From: Synechococcus sp. KORDI-49
GTDB taxonomy: Bacteria > Cyanobacteriota > Cyanobacteriia > PCC-6307 > Cyanobiaceae
DNA length: 64,000 nucleotides
Assembly (NCBI RefSeq): GCF_000737575.1
Contig: NZ_CP006270.1
Location: forward strand, 1,615,163-1,679,162
Direction: 5' to 3'
The notes beneath the pieces are model-generated. The model was not told the DNA's origin and searched no databases. It was given only the letters and a program-made list of their open reading frames with translations. This document shows positions 1 to 9,168 of this stretch, one piece after another. How positions within the stretch are numbered: position 1 is the stretch's first letter; every line of letters starts with the position of its first letter. The position numbers were made by a program, and so were the translations under genes.

Positions 1-1171
1 TGCGGATCTGCAGCTGCTCTGGCAGTGGCAGGAACGGGATCTTCCAGAGCTGAACGATCCGGGCTCCGTTCTGCTGGCTCTCCTCGATGACCCCACGATC
101 GCCAGCAAGCGCTGGGTCTATCGCCAGTACGACCAGCAGGTGCTCGCCAACACCGTGGTGTCGTCCGGTGCGGCGGATGCCGCGGTGGTGCGTCTGCGGC
201 CTCAGCAGGGAGAGCGATCCCTTCAGGCTGTTCAGCGAGGCGTCGCGGCCACCGTCGATTGCCCCAACCGCTGGGTCGCGCTTGATCCTGAGCGGGGTGC
301 GATGGCCGCCGTCGCCGAAGCGGCGCGCAATCTCAGTTGTGTCGGTGCCGAACCGCTGGCGGTCACCGACAACCTGAATTTCCCATCTCCTGAAACACCT
401 GTTGGCTACTGGCAGTTGGCCATGGCCTGCCGCGGGATCTCAGAGGCCTGCCGGGCATTGGAAACGCCCGTTACGGGGGGGAATGTCTCCCTCTACAACG
501 AAACCCGGGGGGATGACGGGTCGGCACGGCCGATCCATCCCACGCCTGTGGTGGGCATGGTCGGGCTGGTTGAGGACATCCGTCGGGTGGTGGGTCTCGG
601 TTGGTGTGAAGTCGGGGACTCCGTTGTTCTTCTGGGGGTTCCACCGGAGGAGCGTGAGGATGAACGGGTCGGCCTGGCTGGCAGCAGTTATCAGCAGCTC
701 GTCAACGGCACCCTGGCCGGACGTCCGCCACGGGTTGATCTCGCGTTGGAGCGGTCTGTTCAGACTCTGTTGCGACAGGCGATCCGTCAGGGTCTGATCG
801 CGTCAGCGCATGACAGCAGTGATGGTGGTCTGGCCGTGGCGGTGGCGGAGTGCTGCATCGCTTCGGGGCTTGGTGTTGCCCTGGATCTCTCGCCGTTCAG
901 CGGTTCAGTGCAGCGGCTGCTGTTCGGTGAAGGCGGTGCGCGTGTAGTGGTGTCCGTCAAACAGGCCTCTCTCGAGGCCTGGGAGCGTCTGGTTCTCTCG
1001 TCGCCGGCCTGTCCGGTCACCCCTCTGGGTTTTGTTCAGCAGGATGCTCGCCTGCACTGGCGTCTCGCGGATCGGGATGTCCTGGATCATTCGGTCGAGA
1101 GCCTGCGCCGAATCCATGAGGATGCGTTGCCTCGTCGTTTGGGGGCGGCAGGGCGTGGGGCAGAATTGTGA
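1..1171 (+). CDS. purL: Phosphoribosylformylglycinamidine synthase subunit PurL (3' part)
   Basis: The frame is open from base 2, so the N-terminal part lies before the window; about 389 C-terminal residues are visible. PurL uses ATP and glutamine-derived ammonia to convert FGAR to FGAM in de novo purine synthesis. Visible family motifs are DNLNFPSPE, the Gly-rich [11 protein letters not shown] and the C-terminal [14 protein letters not shown], typical of the AIR-synthase-like C-terminal domain. The stop is 25 bases before the proposed GTG start of purF, the next pathway enzyme, so the two are probably co-transcribed. I am confident of the family; the true start cannot be seen. Confidence 0.95.
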   Translation, partial: ADLQLLWQWQERDLPELNDPGSVLLALLDDPTIASKRWVYRQYDQQVLANTVVSSGAADAAVVRLRPQQGERSLQAVQRGVAATVDCPNRWVALDPERGAMAAVAEAARNLSCVGAEPLAVTDNLNFPSPETPVGYWQLAMACRGISEACRALETPVTGGNVSLYNETRGDDGSARPIHPTPVVGMVGLVEDIRRVVGLGWCEVGDSVVLLGVPPEEREDERVGLAGSSYQQLVNGTLAGRPPRVDLALERSVQTLLRQAIRQGLIASAHDSSDGGLAVAVAECCIASGLGVALDLSPFSGSVQRLLFGEGGARVVVSVKQASLEAWERLVLSSPACPVTPLGFVQQDARLHWRLADRDVLDHSVESLRRIHEDALPRRLGAAGRGAEL

Positions 1172-1196
1172 AGGATTTCTGAAGTCGAGGCGCCCT

Positions 1197-2657
1197 GTGC
1201 AGCAGCTCGTGGGGGAGCGTCCCGATCGGATGGAGGAGGCCTGCGGAGTCTTTGCCGTTCTCGCGGTGGAGCAGCCTGTGGCCAACCTGGCCTACTTCGG
1301 CCTCTATGCGCTTCAGCATCGAGGCCAGGAGTCGGCTGGCATTGCCGTGTTCAATCAGGACAAGGTCCGTCTGCATAAAGACATGGGCCTGGTCAGCCAG
1401 GTGTTTGACCAGGAGGTGCTTGCCCGGATGCCAGGGGATCTGGCGATCGGTCATAACCGTTATTCGACCACCGGCAGCAGTCGGGTCTGCAATGCGCAGC
1501 CGGTGGTGCTGATGACCCGCCTGGGGGCGTTCGCCCTTGCCCACAACGGCAACCTGGTCAATGCGGCGGAGCTTCGGCAGGCGGTCGATGACGGACAGGC
1601 CGAGTTCACATCCACCACCGATTCGGAACTGATCGCATTCGCCGTTCAGCAGGCGGTTGATCGCGGTCTCGACTGGCCCGAAGCCATCCGTTCAGCGCTC
1701 AAGCTCTGCCAGGGAGCTTTCAGCCTGGTGATCGGCACCTCGCAGGGGCTGTTCGCCATCCGCGACGGGTACGGCATTCGTCCGCTTGTCTTCGGTCATC
1801 TCGGCGAGCCTGAGTCCGGGCACTGGGTGGTGAGCAGTGAGACCTGTGGGCTTGAGATCATCGGAGCCCGCTACGTCGATGATGTTCAACCCGGCGAACT
1901 GGTGCGCTTTCGTGCTGGAGACATCGTTCCGGAACGCCAGAGCTGGAGTGTTGAGCCGAATCGGCTCTGCGTGTTCGAAATGATCTATTTCGCTCGTCCG
2001 GACAGCCAGTTCTTCGGAGAATCGCTTTACAGCTATCGCCAGCGCATCGGCCGCACTCTGGCGCGCGAATCCTGCGTTGATGCCGATCTGGTGATCGGTG
2101 TTCCGGATTCGGGTATTCCCGCAGCCATCGGGTTCTCACAGGAGAGCGGCATTCCCTACGGGGATGGGCTGATCAAGAACCGTTATGTCGGTCGCACCTT
2201 CATTCAGCCGACCCAGGCGATGCGGGAGGCCGGCATCCGGGTCAAGCTCAATCCATTGCCGGATGTGCTGTCCGGCAAGCGGGTGGTCGTCATCGATGAC
2301 TCCATCGTTCGAGGCACCACCAGTCGCAAACTGGTGACTGCCCTGAGGGACGCCGGTGCCACGGAGGTGCACATGCGCATCAGTTCCCCGCCCGTGACCC
2401 ATCCTTGCTTCTACGGCATCGACACCGACACGCAGGATCAGCTGATCGCTGCCAGGCTCACTCTCGAGGAGATTCAGGAACACCTCAAGGTCGATTCACT
2501 CGCTTATCTCAGCAAGGAAGGAATGGTGGAGGCGGCTCAGGCTGAATCAGGCAATTTCTGCACAGCCTGTTTCGATGGCGATTATCCAATTCCGATGGAT
2601 GAACAGCTTCTCAACAGCAAACTGATGCTGGAGCCCGCTGGAATCGCCGGTCGCTGA
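1197..2657 (+). CDS. purF: Amidophosphoribosyltransferase PurF (Fe-S type)
   Basis: First committed step of purine synthesis: PRPP plus glutamine to phosphoribosylamine. The N-terminal Ntn-hydrolase domain begins at CGVFAV, whose Cys becomes the catalytic N-terminus after propeptide removal. GHNRYSTTG and HNGNLVN bind glutamine, and VVVIDDSIVRGTT is the PRPP loop. Cysteines in RLCVFEM, THPCFYG and NFCTACF match the 4Fe-4S ligands of the Bacillus-type enzyme. I chose GTG 1197 (486 aa) because GAGG lies about 6 bases upstream and because RPDxxEEACGVF is, from memory, conserved in other cyanobacteria, which puts the start before ATG 1230. The stop abuts the stop of the converging topoisomerase gene with no gap. 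Confidence 0.93.
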   Translation: MQQLVGERPDRMEEACGVFAVLAVEQPVANLAYFGLYALQHRGQESAGIAVFNQDKVRLHKDMGLVSQVFDQEVLARMPGDLAIGHNRYSTTGSSRVCNAQPVVLMTRLGAFALAHNGNLVNAAELRQAVDDGQAEFTSTTDSELIAFAVQQAVDRGLDWPEAIRSALKLCQGAFSLVIGTSQGLFAIRDGYGIRPLVFGHLGEPESGHWVVSSETCGLEIIGARYVDDVQPGELVRFRAGDIVPERQSWSVEPNRLCVFEMIYFARPDSQFFGESLYSYRQRIGRTLARESCVDADLVIGVPDSGIPAAIGFSQESGIPYGDGLIKNRYVGRTFIQPTQAMREAGIRVKLNPLPDVLSGKRVVVIDDSIVRGTTSRKLVTALRDAGATEVHMRISSPPVTHPCFYGIDTDTQDQLIAARLTLEEIQEHLKVDSLAYLSKEGMVEAAQAESGNFCTACFDGDYPIPMDEQLLNSKLMLEPAGIAGR

Positions 2658-5132
2658 TCAGCGGCGCGTCAGAGGGACGACCGAGCTGAGGGCTTCGCCG
2701 CTGCGTAGATCGATTTGATCGGTGAAGTCACCTCCAAGCGAGCTGAGGGTGGTTTCACCGGTCTCCAGTCGACCATGACGGCTCCGGTCCGAGATGAGTC
2801 CGATCAGGGCGTCACCGTTGCTGATGCCCCTGATCCTGTCGTCATCCGATCCAAGGTTCACTCCCATGCAGCCGAGGTCTCCACGCTGACAACGGCGCAG
2901 CGGAGTGATGTCGAGGCGGGTCATGCGTCCCTTGCCGCTGACCATGAACAGAGTCGGGTCCTGTTCCGCCACGTTGATGCAGAGAGCTCCGACGAGCTGT
3001 TCTCCCGGCAGCAGGCGCATCGTCATCGGACCTTGGGCCAGACGACCCATCAACGGCAGTGTTGTTTCATTCACCGGAAGTCGCAGAATCCTTCCCAGAT
3101 CCGACACCAGCACAAGATCGCTGTGTTCCCGGCAGATCAGTGCGGATGCCAGCTCGACGCCTTCCTTCAGCTTCACCACGCTGGTGGCGCGTCCGGAGAG
3201 ATCCAGCACTTCACTCATCGGCAGGCGCTTGAAACGCCCGTCGCTGCTGAGCAGACCAAGACTGAGATCGGATCCATCGCCGTCGGGCAGTTCAGCGATG
3301 GACACCAGTGGGTCACCTTCCAGTCCTGTGGGCAGAAACCGCTCCAGGGAACCGGGTTGCTGTCCGGCGAATTCCCACCGCAGCGATGCGACCCGTCCAC
3401 TGCTGCTGATCCCCAGCAGGCGTGGAGGAGGTTCGATCGGCAGGATCAGCCTGGCCGGTGAGGGTTCATCCCCGAGAGGACAGGGCTCGCTGAGGTGCAT
3501 GCGGCCCAGCACCTGAGGCGAAACAACCTTCACCTGACCATCGGCCTGGATCAGCAACCGCGCATCTCCAGGCAAGGCCGCCAGAGCCTGTTGCCGCAGC
3601 AGTTCGGTGTTCGGGCGCTGACTGGCGGCTCGTTCCGCCATCAGGGCATCACCTCCCTCCACAAGACGGGTTCGGCGAGGGGTGGCGAAGCGCTTTTTCA
3701 GTGTTTTCAGTTCCGCGACCATGGTGTCGAGCAACTGATCGCGGTTCTCCAACAGCAGCTTCAGACGATCCCGTTCGCTCCGCAGATCGTCGAGCTCCTT
3801 GCGCAGGCTGTCCTGCTCCAGACCTGTGAGACGTCGTAACGGCATGGCCAGCACCGCGTCCGCCTGACGTTCGTTCAGATCGAGGCGCACCATCAGACTC
3901 GCTCTGGCCGAGGCGGCATCCGCTGCTTCCTGAATCATGGTGATCACAGCCTGAAGACTGTTCAGCGCTGTGATCAGTCCTTCAACCACCTCCAGGCGGT
4001 CTTCGGTTTTTCTCAGGGCATGGCTGGTTCTTCGGATCAGCGTCAGCTCCCTGTAATCCAGGAAGGTCTGGAGCAGTTGTCTCAGGGAAAGCTGCTGGGG
4101 CTGACCATCCACAAGCGCCAGAAGGATGGCTCCGAAGTTGCTCTGGAGAGCGGTGCGACGTTGCAGATCGCTCAACACGTTCTGAGGGTCGGCATCCCGG
4201 CGCAGTTCCACGACCACCCGCATTCCCTCGCGGTCGCTTTCATCACGGATGTCCGCGATCCCACCGATCTTTCCGTCATTCACCGATTCCGCCAGCTTCT
4301 CGATCCAGCCCGCCTTGCTGAGCTGATAGGGAAGTTCGGTCACCACCACGGCATTGCGTTTGTGGCGTCCCTTGCCTGGATGCACCTCCTCGATATGGGC
4401 GATTCCCCGCATCGGGATGCTGCCTCGGCCGTGCAGATAGGTGTCCCGTAGCCCCGCGCTGAGCAGCACCTCACCACCGGTGGGGAAATCAGGGCCTGGA
4501 ATCAGTTGCAGCAGTTTGTCGTCGCTGAAATCGGGTTGGCGGATCAGGGCAATCAGACCATCCACGACCTCCCCCAGGTTGTGGGGCGGAATGCTGGTGG
4601 CCATCCCCACCGCGATTCCGGAGCAGCCGTTCAGCAGCAGGAAGGGGAGCTGCGCCGGCAGCACGGTGGGCTCCTGCTGGGAACCGTCGAAATTGGGAGC
4701 GAAGTCGACGGTGTCATCGCCGATCTCCTCGAGCAGGGCCTGGTGAGCGATCGGTGCCAGGCGTGTTTCGGTGTACCGCATGGCGGCCGCTGGGTCGTCG
4801 TCCACCGATCCGAAGTTCCCATGACCATCCAGCAGTGGATGGCGGCTCGCAAAGGTCTGCACCAGACGAACGAGGGCGTCGTAGACGGCCTGGTCGCCAT
4901 GGGGGTGGTACTTGCCGAGCACGTCTCCGACGACACGGGCACATTTCCGGTAGGGCCGGTCCGGAGTGAGGCCGAGCTCCTGCATCGCATAGAGGATGCG
5001 CCGCTGCACCGGCTTCAGGCCGTCGCGGGCATCAGGGAGAGCCCGGCCCACGATCACGCTCATGGCGTATTCGAGGTAGGAGCGCTGCATCTCCTGATGC
5101 AGGGCGATCGGTTGAACGCGCTCCTCAGCCAT
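2658..5132 (-). CDS. Type IIA topoisomerase A subunit (GyrA/ParC-like)
   Basis: An 824-aa breakage-reunion subunit. [10 protein letters not shown], the YHPHGD motif and the active-site Tyr in [11 protein letters not shown] lie in the first 130 residues; a long coiled-coil tower follows around residues 370-460, then a roughly 330-residue beta-pinwheel C-terminal domain. A canonical GyrA box (QRRGGKG) is not visible at the start of that domain; only a degenerate QRGDLGCMG occurs near the end. This fits a ParC-like paralogue or a divergent GyrA better than a standard supercoiling GyrA, so I leave the symbol empty. It converges with purF. Confidence 0.88.
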   Translation of the reverse strand: MAEERVQPIALHQEMQRSYLEYAMSVIVGRALPDARDGLKPVQRRILYAMQELGLTPDRPYRKCARVVGDVLGKYHPHGDQAVYDALVRLVQTFASRHPLLDGHGNFGSVDDDPAAAMRYTETRLAPIAHQALLEEIGDDTVDFAPNFDGSQQEPTVLPAQLPFLLLNGCSGIAVGMATSIPPHNLGEVVDGLIALIRQPDFSDDKLLQLIPGPDFPTGGEVLLSAGLRDTYLHGRGSIPMRGIAHIEEVHPGKGRHKRNAVVVTELPYQLSKAGWIEKLAESVNDGKIGGIADIRDESDREGMRVVVELRRDADPQNVLSDLQRRTALQSNFGAILLALVDGQPQQLSLRQLLQTFLDYRELTLIRRTSHALRKTEDRLEVVEGLITALNSLQAVITMIQEAADAASARASLMVRLDLNERQADAVLAMPLRRLTGLEQDSLRKELDDLRSERDRLKLLLENRDQLLDTMVAELKTLKKRFATPRRTRLVEGGDALMAERAASQRPNTELLRQQALAALPGDARLLIQADGQVKVVSPQVLGRMHLSEPCPLGDEPSPARLILPIEPPPRLLGISSSGRVASLRWEFAGQQPGSLERFLPTGLEGDPLVSIAELPDGDGSDLSLGLLSSDGRFKRLPMSEVLDLSGRATSVVKLKEGVELASALICREHSDLVLVSDLGRILRLPVNETTLPLMGRLAQGPMTMRLLPGEQLVGALCINVAEQDPTLFMVSGKGRMTRLDITPLRRCQRGDLGCMGVNLGSDDDRIRGISNGDALIGLISDRSRHGRLETGETTLSSLGGDFTDQIDLRSGEALSSVVPLTRR

Positions 5133-5177
5133 CTCGTCCGCTGAATCCTGGGCGGAAGGCGCTCAGCCTACAGATGA

Positions 5178-6068
5178 TCAGCGGCGTTTCTTCCATGTGG
5201 CGTTGGCTTGTGCCCGCTCCACACTGGCGGCCAATTCCGGTTCAGCCAGCAATTTGGCTGTTGCCTGACGGATCCGATAGCCCCACAGCTGTTCCTCCTG
5301 ATGCGGTGCGAGAACGTAATTCGGATCGCTGGCCAGGGCGTCCTGCGCCAAGGTCAGGATTTCGCTGCTGGTGCTCTTTCCCTGTTGATACAGAGCGGCA
5401 GCGAGAGCCAGCATCGGTTCCGCGTTGACTTCAATCTTCAGCACCCGACGCCAGCGGCGGATCGCTTCATCCCGGTTGCCCATCTCGTAAAGCACCAGAG
5501 CCTGATTGTTCAGGGCTTCCCAGAAATCCTTCTTGAGCGCGGTGGCTTTCTCAAATGACTTCAGCGCCATCGGCAGTTCGTCTTGCATGATCCGGGCATT
5601 CCCGAGATCGAAGTAGGCCGCGTGGTTGTCGGGGTCGAGTGCAAGGCCCCTGTCAATCAGTGGGATCGCCTCTTCCGGACGTTCAGCCCGCAGGGCGATC
5701 GCGGCTTCCGCAAACCAGAGACCCGCCTTCTCTGGATTGAGATCCTTGGCGCGAGCCAGTGAGAAACTGGCCTGATCGAGTTGTTCGTTGCGCAGCTGGG
5801 CTTCAGCCAGCACGGACCAGAGCCTTTCGTCCTGCGGATTGAGGCGAACCGCCAGCGCGGCAAGTTTCGCGGCCTCACGGGGTTGATCGAACTGCAGAAG
5901 CTGAGCGGCCGTGCGCCCGATCCCCATGGCAGATCCCGTCAGTTCCTCGGATGTCGGGAGGTAGACGTAGGGAACCATGGCCCTTGCCGGCAGAGCCAGA
6001 GTCAGAGTTCCTGCCAGGACGAGCGCTGCTTGCAGACCTCTGCTGATGGGCGTTCGGCTGGATCCCAT
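5178..6068 (-). CDS. Exported tetratricopeptide-repeat protein
   Basis: A 296-aa protein with an N-terminal signal peptide (hydrophobic run AALVLAGTLTLALPARA, likely cleaved after ARA). About six TPR units follow, recognisable from patterns such as AAKLAALAVRLNPQD, LDQASFSLARAKDLNPE and AYFDLGNARIMQDELPMALKSFEKA. It is presumably a periplasmic or lumenal scaffold for protein-protein contacts; no specific partner can be read from the sequence. ATG 6068 is preferred because AAGGA lies upstream and it leaves a 16-base gap after queG; a GTG at 6104 would overlap queG. It is probably co-transcribed with queG. Confidence 0.75.
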   Translation of the reverse strand: MGSSRTPISRGLQAALVLAGTLTLALPARAMVPYVYLPTSEELTGSAMGIGRTAAQLLQFDQPREAAKLAALAVRLNPQDERLWSVLAEAQLRNEQLDQASFSLARAKDLNPEKAGLWFAEAAIALRAERPEEAIPLIDRGLALDPDNHAAYFDLGNARIMQDELPMALKSFEKATALKKDFWEALNNQALVLYEMGNRDEAIRRWRRVLKIEVNAEPMLALAAALYQQGKSTSSEILTLAQDALASDPNYVLAPHQEEQLWGYRIRQATAKLLAEPELAASVERAQANATWKKRR

Positions 6069-6084
6069 GGAGTGGAGTCGTTCC

Positions 6085-7050
6085 TTAAATCGTAGGGGGC
6101 TCACTCATGCGTGCAGCTGCCGCATTTCTCCTCCACATCCACGGTTTGATCCGCCGCAGAGCCGACCCTCTCAGCTGCTCGTCCCAGTGATCGTCATCCC
6201 AGCTCAACACCTGGTCCCGGGTCAGATCCATCAGCCAGGGTTTCGGCTGCAGTTCAGGATCTCTGGTGCTTGGGAGTGATCGGTGGTTCCAGGGGCACAC
6301 CTCCTGGCAGATGTCGCAGCCGGCGACCCAGGGGCCAAGCGCTTCGCTGATCGATTCAGGAAGACGAGCGGACCTGTTTTCAATGGTGTGATACGCCAGA
6401 CAAAGCCCTGAGTCGACAACGAAGGGTTCGCGAATCGCGTCCGTCGGGCAGGCGTCCAGACAAGCGGTGCAGCGTCCGCAGAGGGAGCGGGCGGGTTCAT
6501 CCGGTGTCAGCTCTTCGGTGGTCAGAAGATGTCCCAGAACCATCCAGGACCCCTCCTGGGCGCTGATTACGTTGCTGTGCTTTCCGATCCAGCCCAGACC
6601 AGCCTCCTCAGCCCAGGCCTTGTCCAGGAGTGGGGCCGAATCGACGCACACGCGCCATCGGCAATCCGGACGCTGCTCTGACAGCCAGCGGCCCACGCGT
6701 CTGAGCCGCTGATCCACCACCCGGTGGTAGTCCCGTCCCCAGGCATACCGCGCAACGCGCAGTCGTCCTGGTTTCGGCACTGTCTCGACGTGATAGTTCA
6801 GTCCAACGGCCAAAAGACTGGCCAATCCGGGCAGGAGCACGTTCGGATCGCGGCGGCGCGGTGAGGCCATCCAGCCCATGTCCGCATGATCACCGCATTC
6901 GAGCCACCGCTCCAGAGCCGCTGTCCGCATCTGCAGTCTCGGACTCCCTGGGAGACGGGCGATGCCGACAGGCTCGAAGCCCTCCTCTCGCGCCCGCTGC
7001 TTCAGGGCAACGCTGAGGCCAATCTGAGGATCGCTGTTCACGACGGACAT
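6085..7050 (-). CDS. queG: Epoxyqueuosine reductase QueG
   Basis: Last step of queuosine synthesis: reduction of epoxyqueuosine to queuosine in tRNA, using cobalamin and two 4Fe-4S clusters. The two cluster motifs are CGRCTACLDACPTDA and CDICQEVCPWN, about 50 residues apart, both diagnostic. The upstream cobalamin-binding half has the family blocks GLNYH, VARYAWGRDYH and DSAPLLDKAWAEEAGLGWIGK. The start at ATG 7050 (321 aa) is preferred over a TTG at 7077, which would collide with the divergent gene. The dependence on a cobamide fits the presence of cbiD in this window. Confidence 0.93.
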   Translation of the reverse strand: MSVVNSDPQIGLSVALKQRAREEGFEPVGIARLPGSPRLQMRTAALERWLECGDHADMGWMASPRRRDPNVLLPGLASLLAVGLNYHVETVPKPGRLRVARYAWGRDYHRVVDQRLRRVGRWLSEQRPDCRWRVCVDSAPLLDKAWAEEAGLGWIGKHSNVISAQEGSWMVLGHLLTTEELTPDEPARSLCGRCTACLDACPTDAIREPFVVDSGLCLAYHTIENRSARLPESISEALGPWVAGCDICQEVCPWNHRSLPSTRDPELQPKPWLMDLTRDQVLSWDDDHWDEQLRGSALRRIKPWMWRRNAAAARMSEPPTI

Positions 7051-7098
7051 CAACCCTAAAGTTGGACGCTTTTGCATCGTCCCGTGACTGAGTTCGAG

Positions 7099-7746
7099 AT
7101 GGGAGGCCCCTCCAACGGCCGGCTGACGCCTCTGCTCCGCTGGCTCGGCCTCACCATGGTCGTCATCCTCGTTCTGCAGATGGTGGCTCTTCTGGTCGGT
7201 GTGGACTGGTCGGACGAGACAACCAAACCGCAGATCGTCGGACCGTTGGTGGCTTTGTCTCCGCTGGGACTGATGGGGTTGCTGATCGCTCTGATCGGTT
7301 CGCGTGTCGACGTTCCAGAACGTCGACTCACACCGCTGCGTCTCGTGGTCTGTGCGATCTCCTCGCTTCTGGCCCTGGCGATGATCGTGGCTGTTCCTTT
7401 CTCCCTGGGAGCTGACGCTGCCGATGGTCCGGCTGCCGAACGTCTTGAGCAGGGACGGCAGGCCGTCAAGGATGCCCGCAGCTTCCGCGAGAACCCCAAG
7501 GAGGTGGAACAGCTCGGTGAACAGCTCGCTCAGGCCGGTCAGCTGGCGTCCGACGCATCGGCGGAGGACAAGAAGCGTGCGGCCGAAACGATGATCGACA
7601 CACAGATCGCACAGATGGATGACCAGATCGAGAAGCTGGAGAGTCAGCAGAGCCGTTCGGGTCGCCAGCGTGCCATCGGTGGCACGGCCAGTGCCGTCGT
7701 ACTGGCGATCTCATTCACGCTGCTTGCCCTGGCCGCTGTGCTCTGA
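7099..7746 (+). CDS. Two-segment membrane protein, possibly HpsJ family
   Basis: About 215 aa. Hydrophobic segments near the N-terminus (LTMVVILVLQMVALLVGV), at LVALSPLGLMGLLIALIG and at LVVCAISSLLALAMIVAV are followed by a charged, Gln/Glu-rich helical stretch (residues about 115-185, likely coiled coil) and a last membrane helix at the C-terminus. The layout resembles the cyanobacterial HpsJ family (named from hormogonium polysaccharide genes), but I assign that name only tentatively from memory. GTG 7084 and TTG 7072 are alternative starts. It diverges from queG with under 50 bases between, so both promoters must be very compact or overlap coding sequence. Confidence 0.6.
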   Translation: MGGPSNGRLTPLLRWLGLTMVVILVLQMVALLVGVDWSDETTKPQIVGPLVALSPLGLMGLLIALIGSRVDVPERRLTPLRLVVCAISSLLALAMIVAVPFSLGADAADGPAAERLEQGRQAVKDARSFRENPKEVEQLGEQLAQAGQLASDASAEDKKRAAETMIDTQIAQMDDQIEKLESQQSRSGRQRAIGGTASAVVLAISFTLLALAAVL

Positions 7747-7793
7747 GCGCTGGTTAGGTTGGACGCATAAATGACTCTGGGCTCAGAAGCTCC

Positions 7794-8528
7794 TTGGTCC
7801 AGTCCAACCCCAGACCTGATCAGCCGCTGACCGCCAGGCTTCAGCAGGATCTGAAGAACGATCTGATCGCCGGACTTCTGGTGGTCATCCCTCTTGCCAC
7901 GACCATCTGGCTCTCGACGATCGTCAGCCGCTTCGTGCTGGCCTTCCTGACATCGATCCCGAAGCAGTTCAACCCGTTCATCACCCTCAACCCTCTGCTC
8001 CAGGATCTGATCAACCTGGCGCTGGGACTCACCGTCCCCCTGATGGGGATCCTGCTCATCGGACTGATGGCCAGGAACATCGTCGGCCGATGGCTGCTCG
8101 AGTTCGGCGAGGGCACGCTCACCAGAATCCCTCTTGCCGGGTCGGTCTACAAAACACTCAAGCAACTGCTCGAGACCGTTCTGCGCGACAACTCAACCCG
8201 ATTCCGTCGCGTTGTCCTTGTCGAATACCCCCGTGAAGGACTGTTCAGCGTCGGCTTCGTCACCGGTCAGGTCGGTCCGTCTCTGCAATCGGACCTCGAA
8301 CAGCCGCTGCTGAGCGTCTTCATTCCAACGGCGCCGAATCCGACCACCGGCTGGTACACCCTTGTGCCTGAAGGTTCGGTGCGTGAGCTTGATATTTCTG
8401 TGGAGGAGGCCTTCCGCACGATCATTTCGGCTGGCATCGTCAATCCCGATGAGCGCGAAACCCAGGCAAACCGCAGTTTTTCCAGCCTGATCGCCCAGCT
8501 TCGTTCCTCCGTTTCACCCACCGCCTGA
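7794..8528 (+). CDS. DUF502 family membrane protein
   Basis: A 244-aa protein with two transmembrane hairpin segments (about residues 23-48 and 68-95) followed by a soluble domain. The conserved DUF502 pieces are LIAGLLVVIPLATTIW, RIPLAGSVYKTLKQLLETV and FIPTAPNPTTGWYTLVPE. The biochemical function of the family is unknown. The start is a TTG in the context CTCCTTGGTCCAG; there is no ATG or GTG before the conserved region. nusB starts 4 bases after the stop, so it probably heads a nusB-ftsY transcription unit. Confidence 0.85.
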   Translation: MVQSNPRPDQPLTARLQQDLKNDLIAGLLVVIPLATTIWLSTIVSRFVLAFLTSIPKQFNPFITLNPLLQDLINLALGLTVPLMGILLIGLMARNIVGRWLLEFGEGTLTRIPLAGSVYKTLKQLLETVLRDNSTRFRRVVLVEYPREGLFSVGFVTGQVGPSLQSDLEQPLLSVFIPTAPNPTTGWYTLVPEGSVRELDISVEEAFRTIISAGIVNPDERETQANRSFSSLIAQLRSSVSPTA

Positions 8529-8532
8529 TTCC

Positions 8533-9168
8533 ATGCACTCAAGATCCCTCGCCCGCGAACTGGCGTTGCTGGTGTTGGGGCAGACGTCGGAGACCGATGC
8601 AGCTCTGGCGGAACAGCCGGCGATGGATGGCCTGCTTCAGAAGGCTCTCGACAGCCTCATGATCCTCTGGCGCGAGACGTTGGACGGCAGTGCGGCCGAT
8701 CTCGAACGTGCACAGCAGAGCCTGCTGGACAGTGAGCTCAACCAGGATGTGTCGGTGCCCACCGCCACGGTGACATCGCATCTGCGTTCATCCATCAGCG
8801 CAGCAGAGCAGGTGCTGAACGGTCTCTCCGCCTGTCTTGACCTTCCTCGCCTGTTGCTTCTGGCCGATCAGGAGCAGATCCGCCAGGACGCTCTTTCTAG
8901 GGTTCGCTTGGTGATGGAGCGGCGTTCTGCGATCGACACCCGACTGGATCAGGTGATGGAGGGTTGGAGGCTCAACCGCCTGCCCCGCATCGACCGCGAC
9001 ATCCTCCGACTTGCGGTGGTTGATCTGACGGATCTCAGCACTCCTGCAGCTGTGGCGATCAGCGAGGCTGTGGAACTGGCCAACCGTTACAGCGATGAGC
9101 AGGGCCGACGCATGATCAATGGTGTTCTGAGGCGGTTCCAGAACGCTGCATCCACCGCATCAGCCTGA
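8533..9168 (+). CDS. nusB: Transcription antitermination factor NusB
   Basis: NusB binds boxA RNA with NusE (S10) and supports processive rRNA transcription. The start SRELALLVLGQ is the usual NusB entry helix, and the C-terminal half has RLPRIDRDILRLAVVDL, then AISEAVELANRYSDEQGRRMINGVL, the family's strongest block. At 211 aa it is longer than E. coli NusB (about 139) because of an insertion around residues 30-110, a form I believe is common in cyanobacteria. Its TGA shares an A with the ATG of ftsY (TGATG), indicating translational coupling. Confidence 0.92.
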   Translation: MHSRSLARELALLVLGQTSETDAALAEQPAMDGLLQKALDSLMILWRETLDGSAADLERAQQSLLDSELNQDVSVPTATVTSHLRSSISAAEQVLNGLSACLDLPRLLLLADQEQIRQDALSRVRLVMERRSAIDTRLDQVMEGWRLNRLPRIDRDILRLAVVDLTDLSTPAAVAISEAVELANRYSDEQGRRMINGVLRRFQNAASTASA

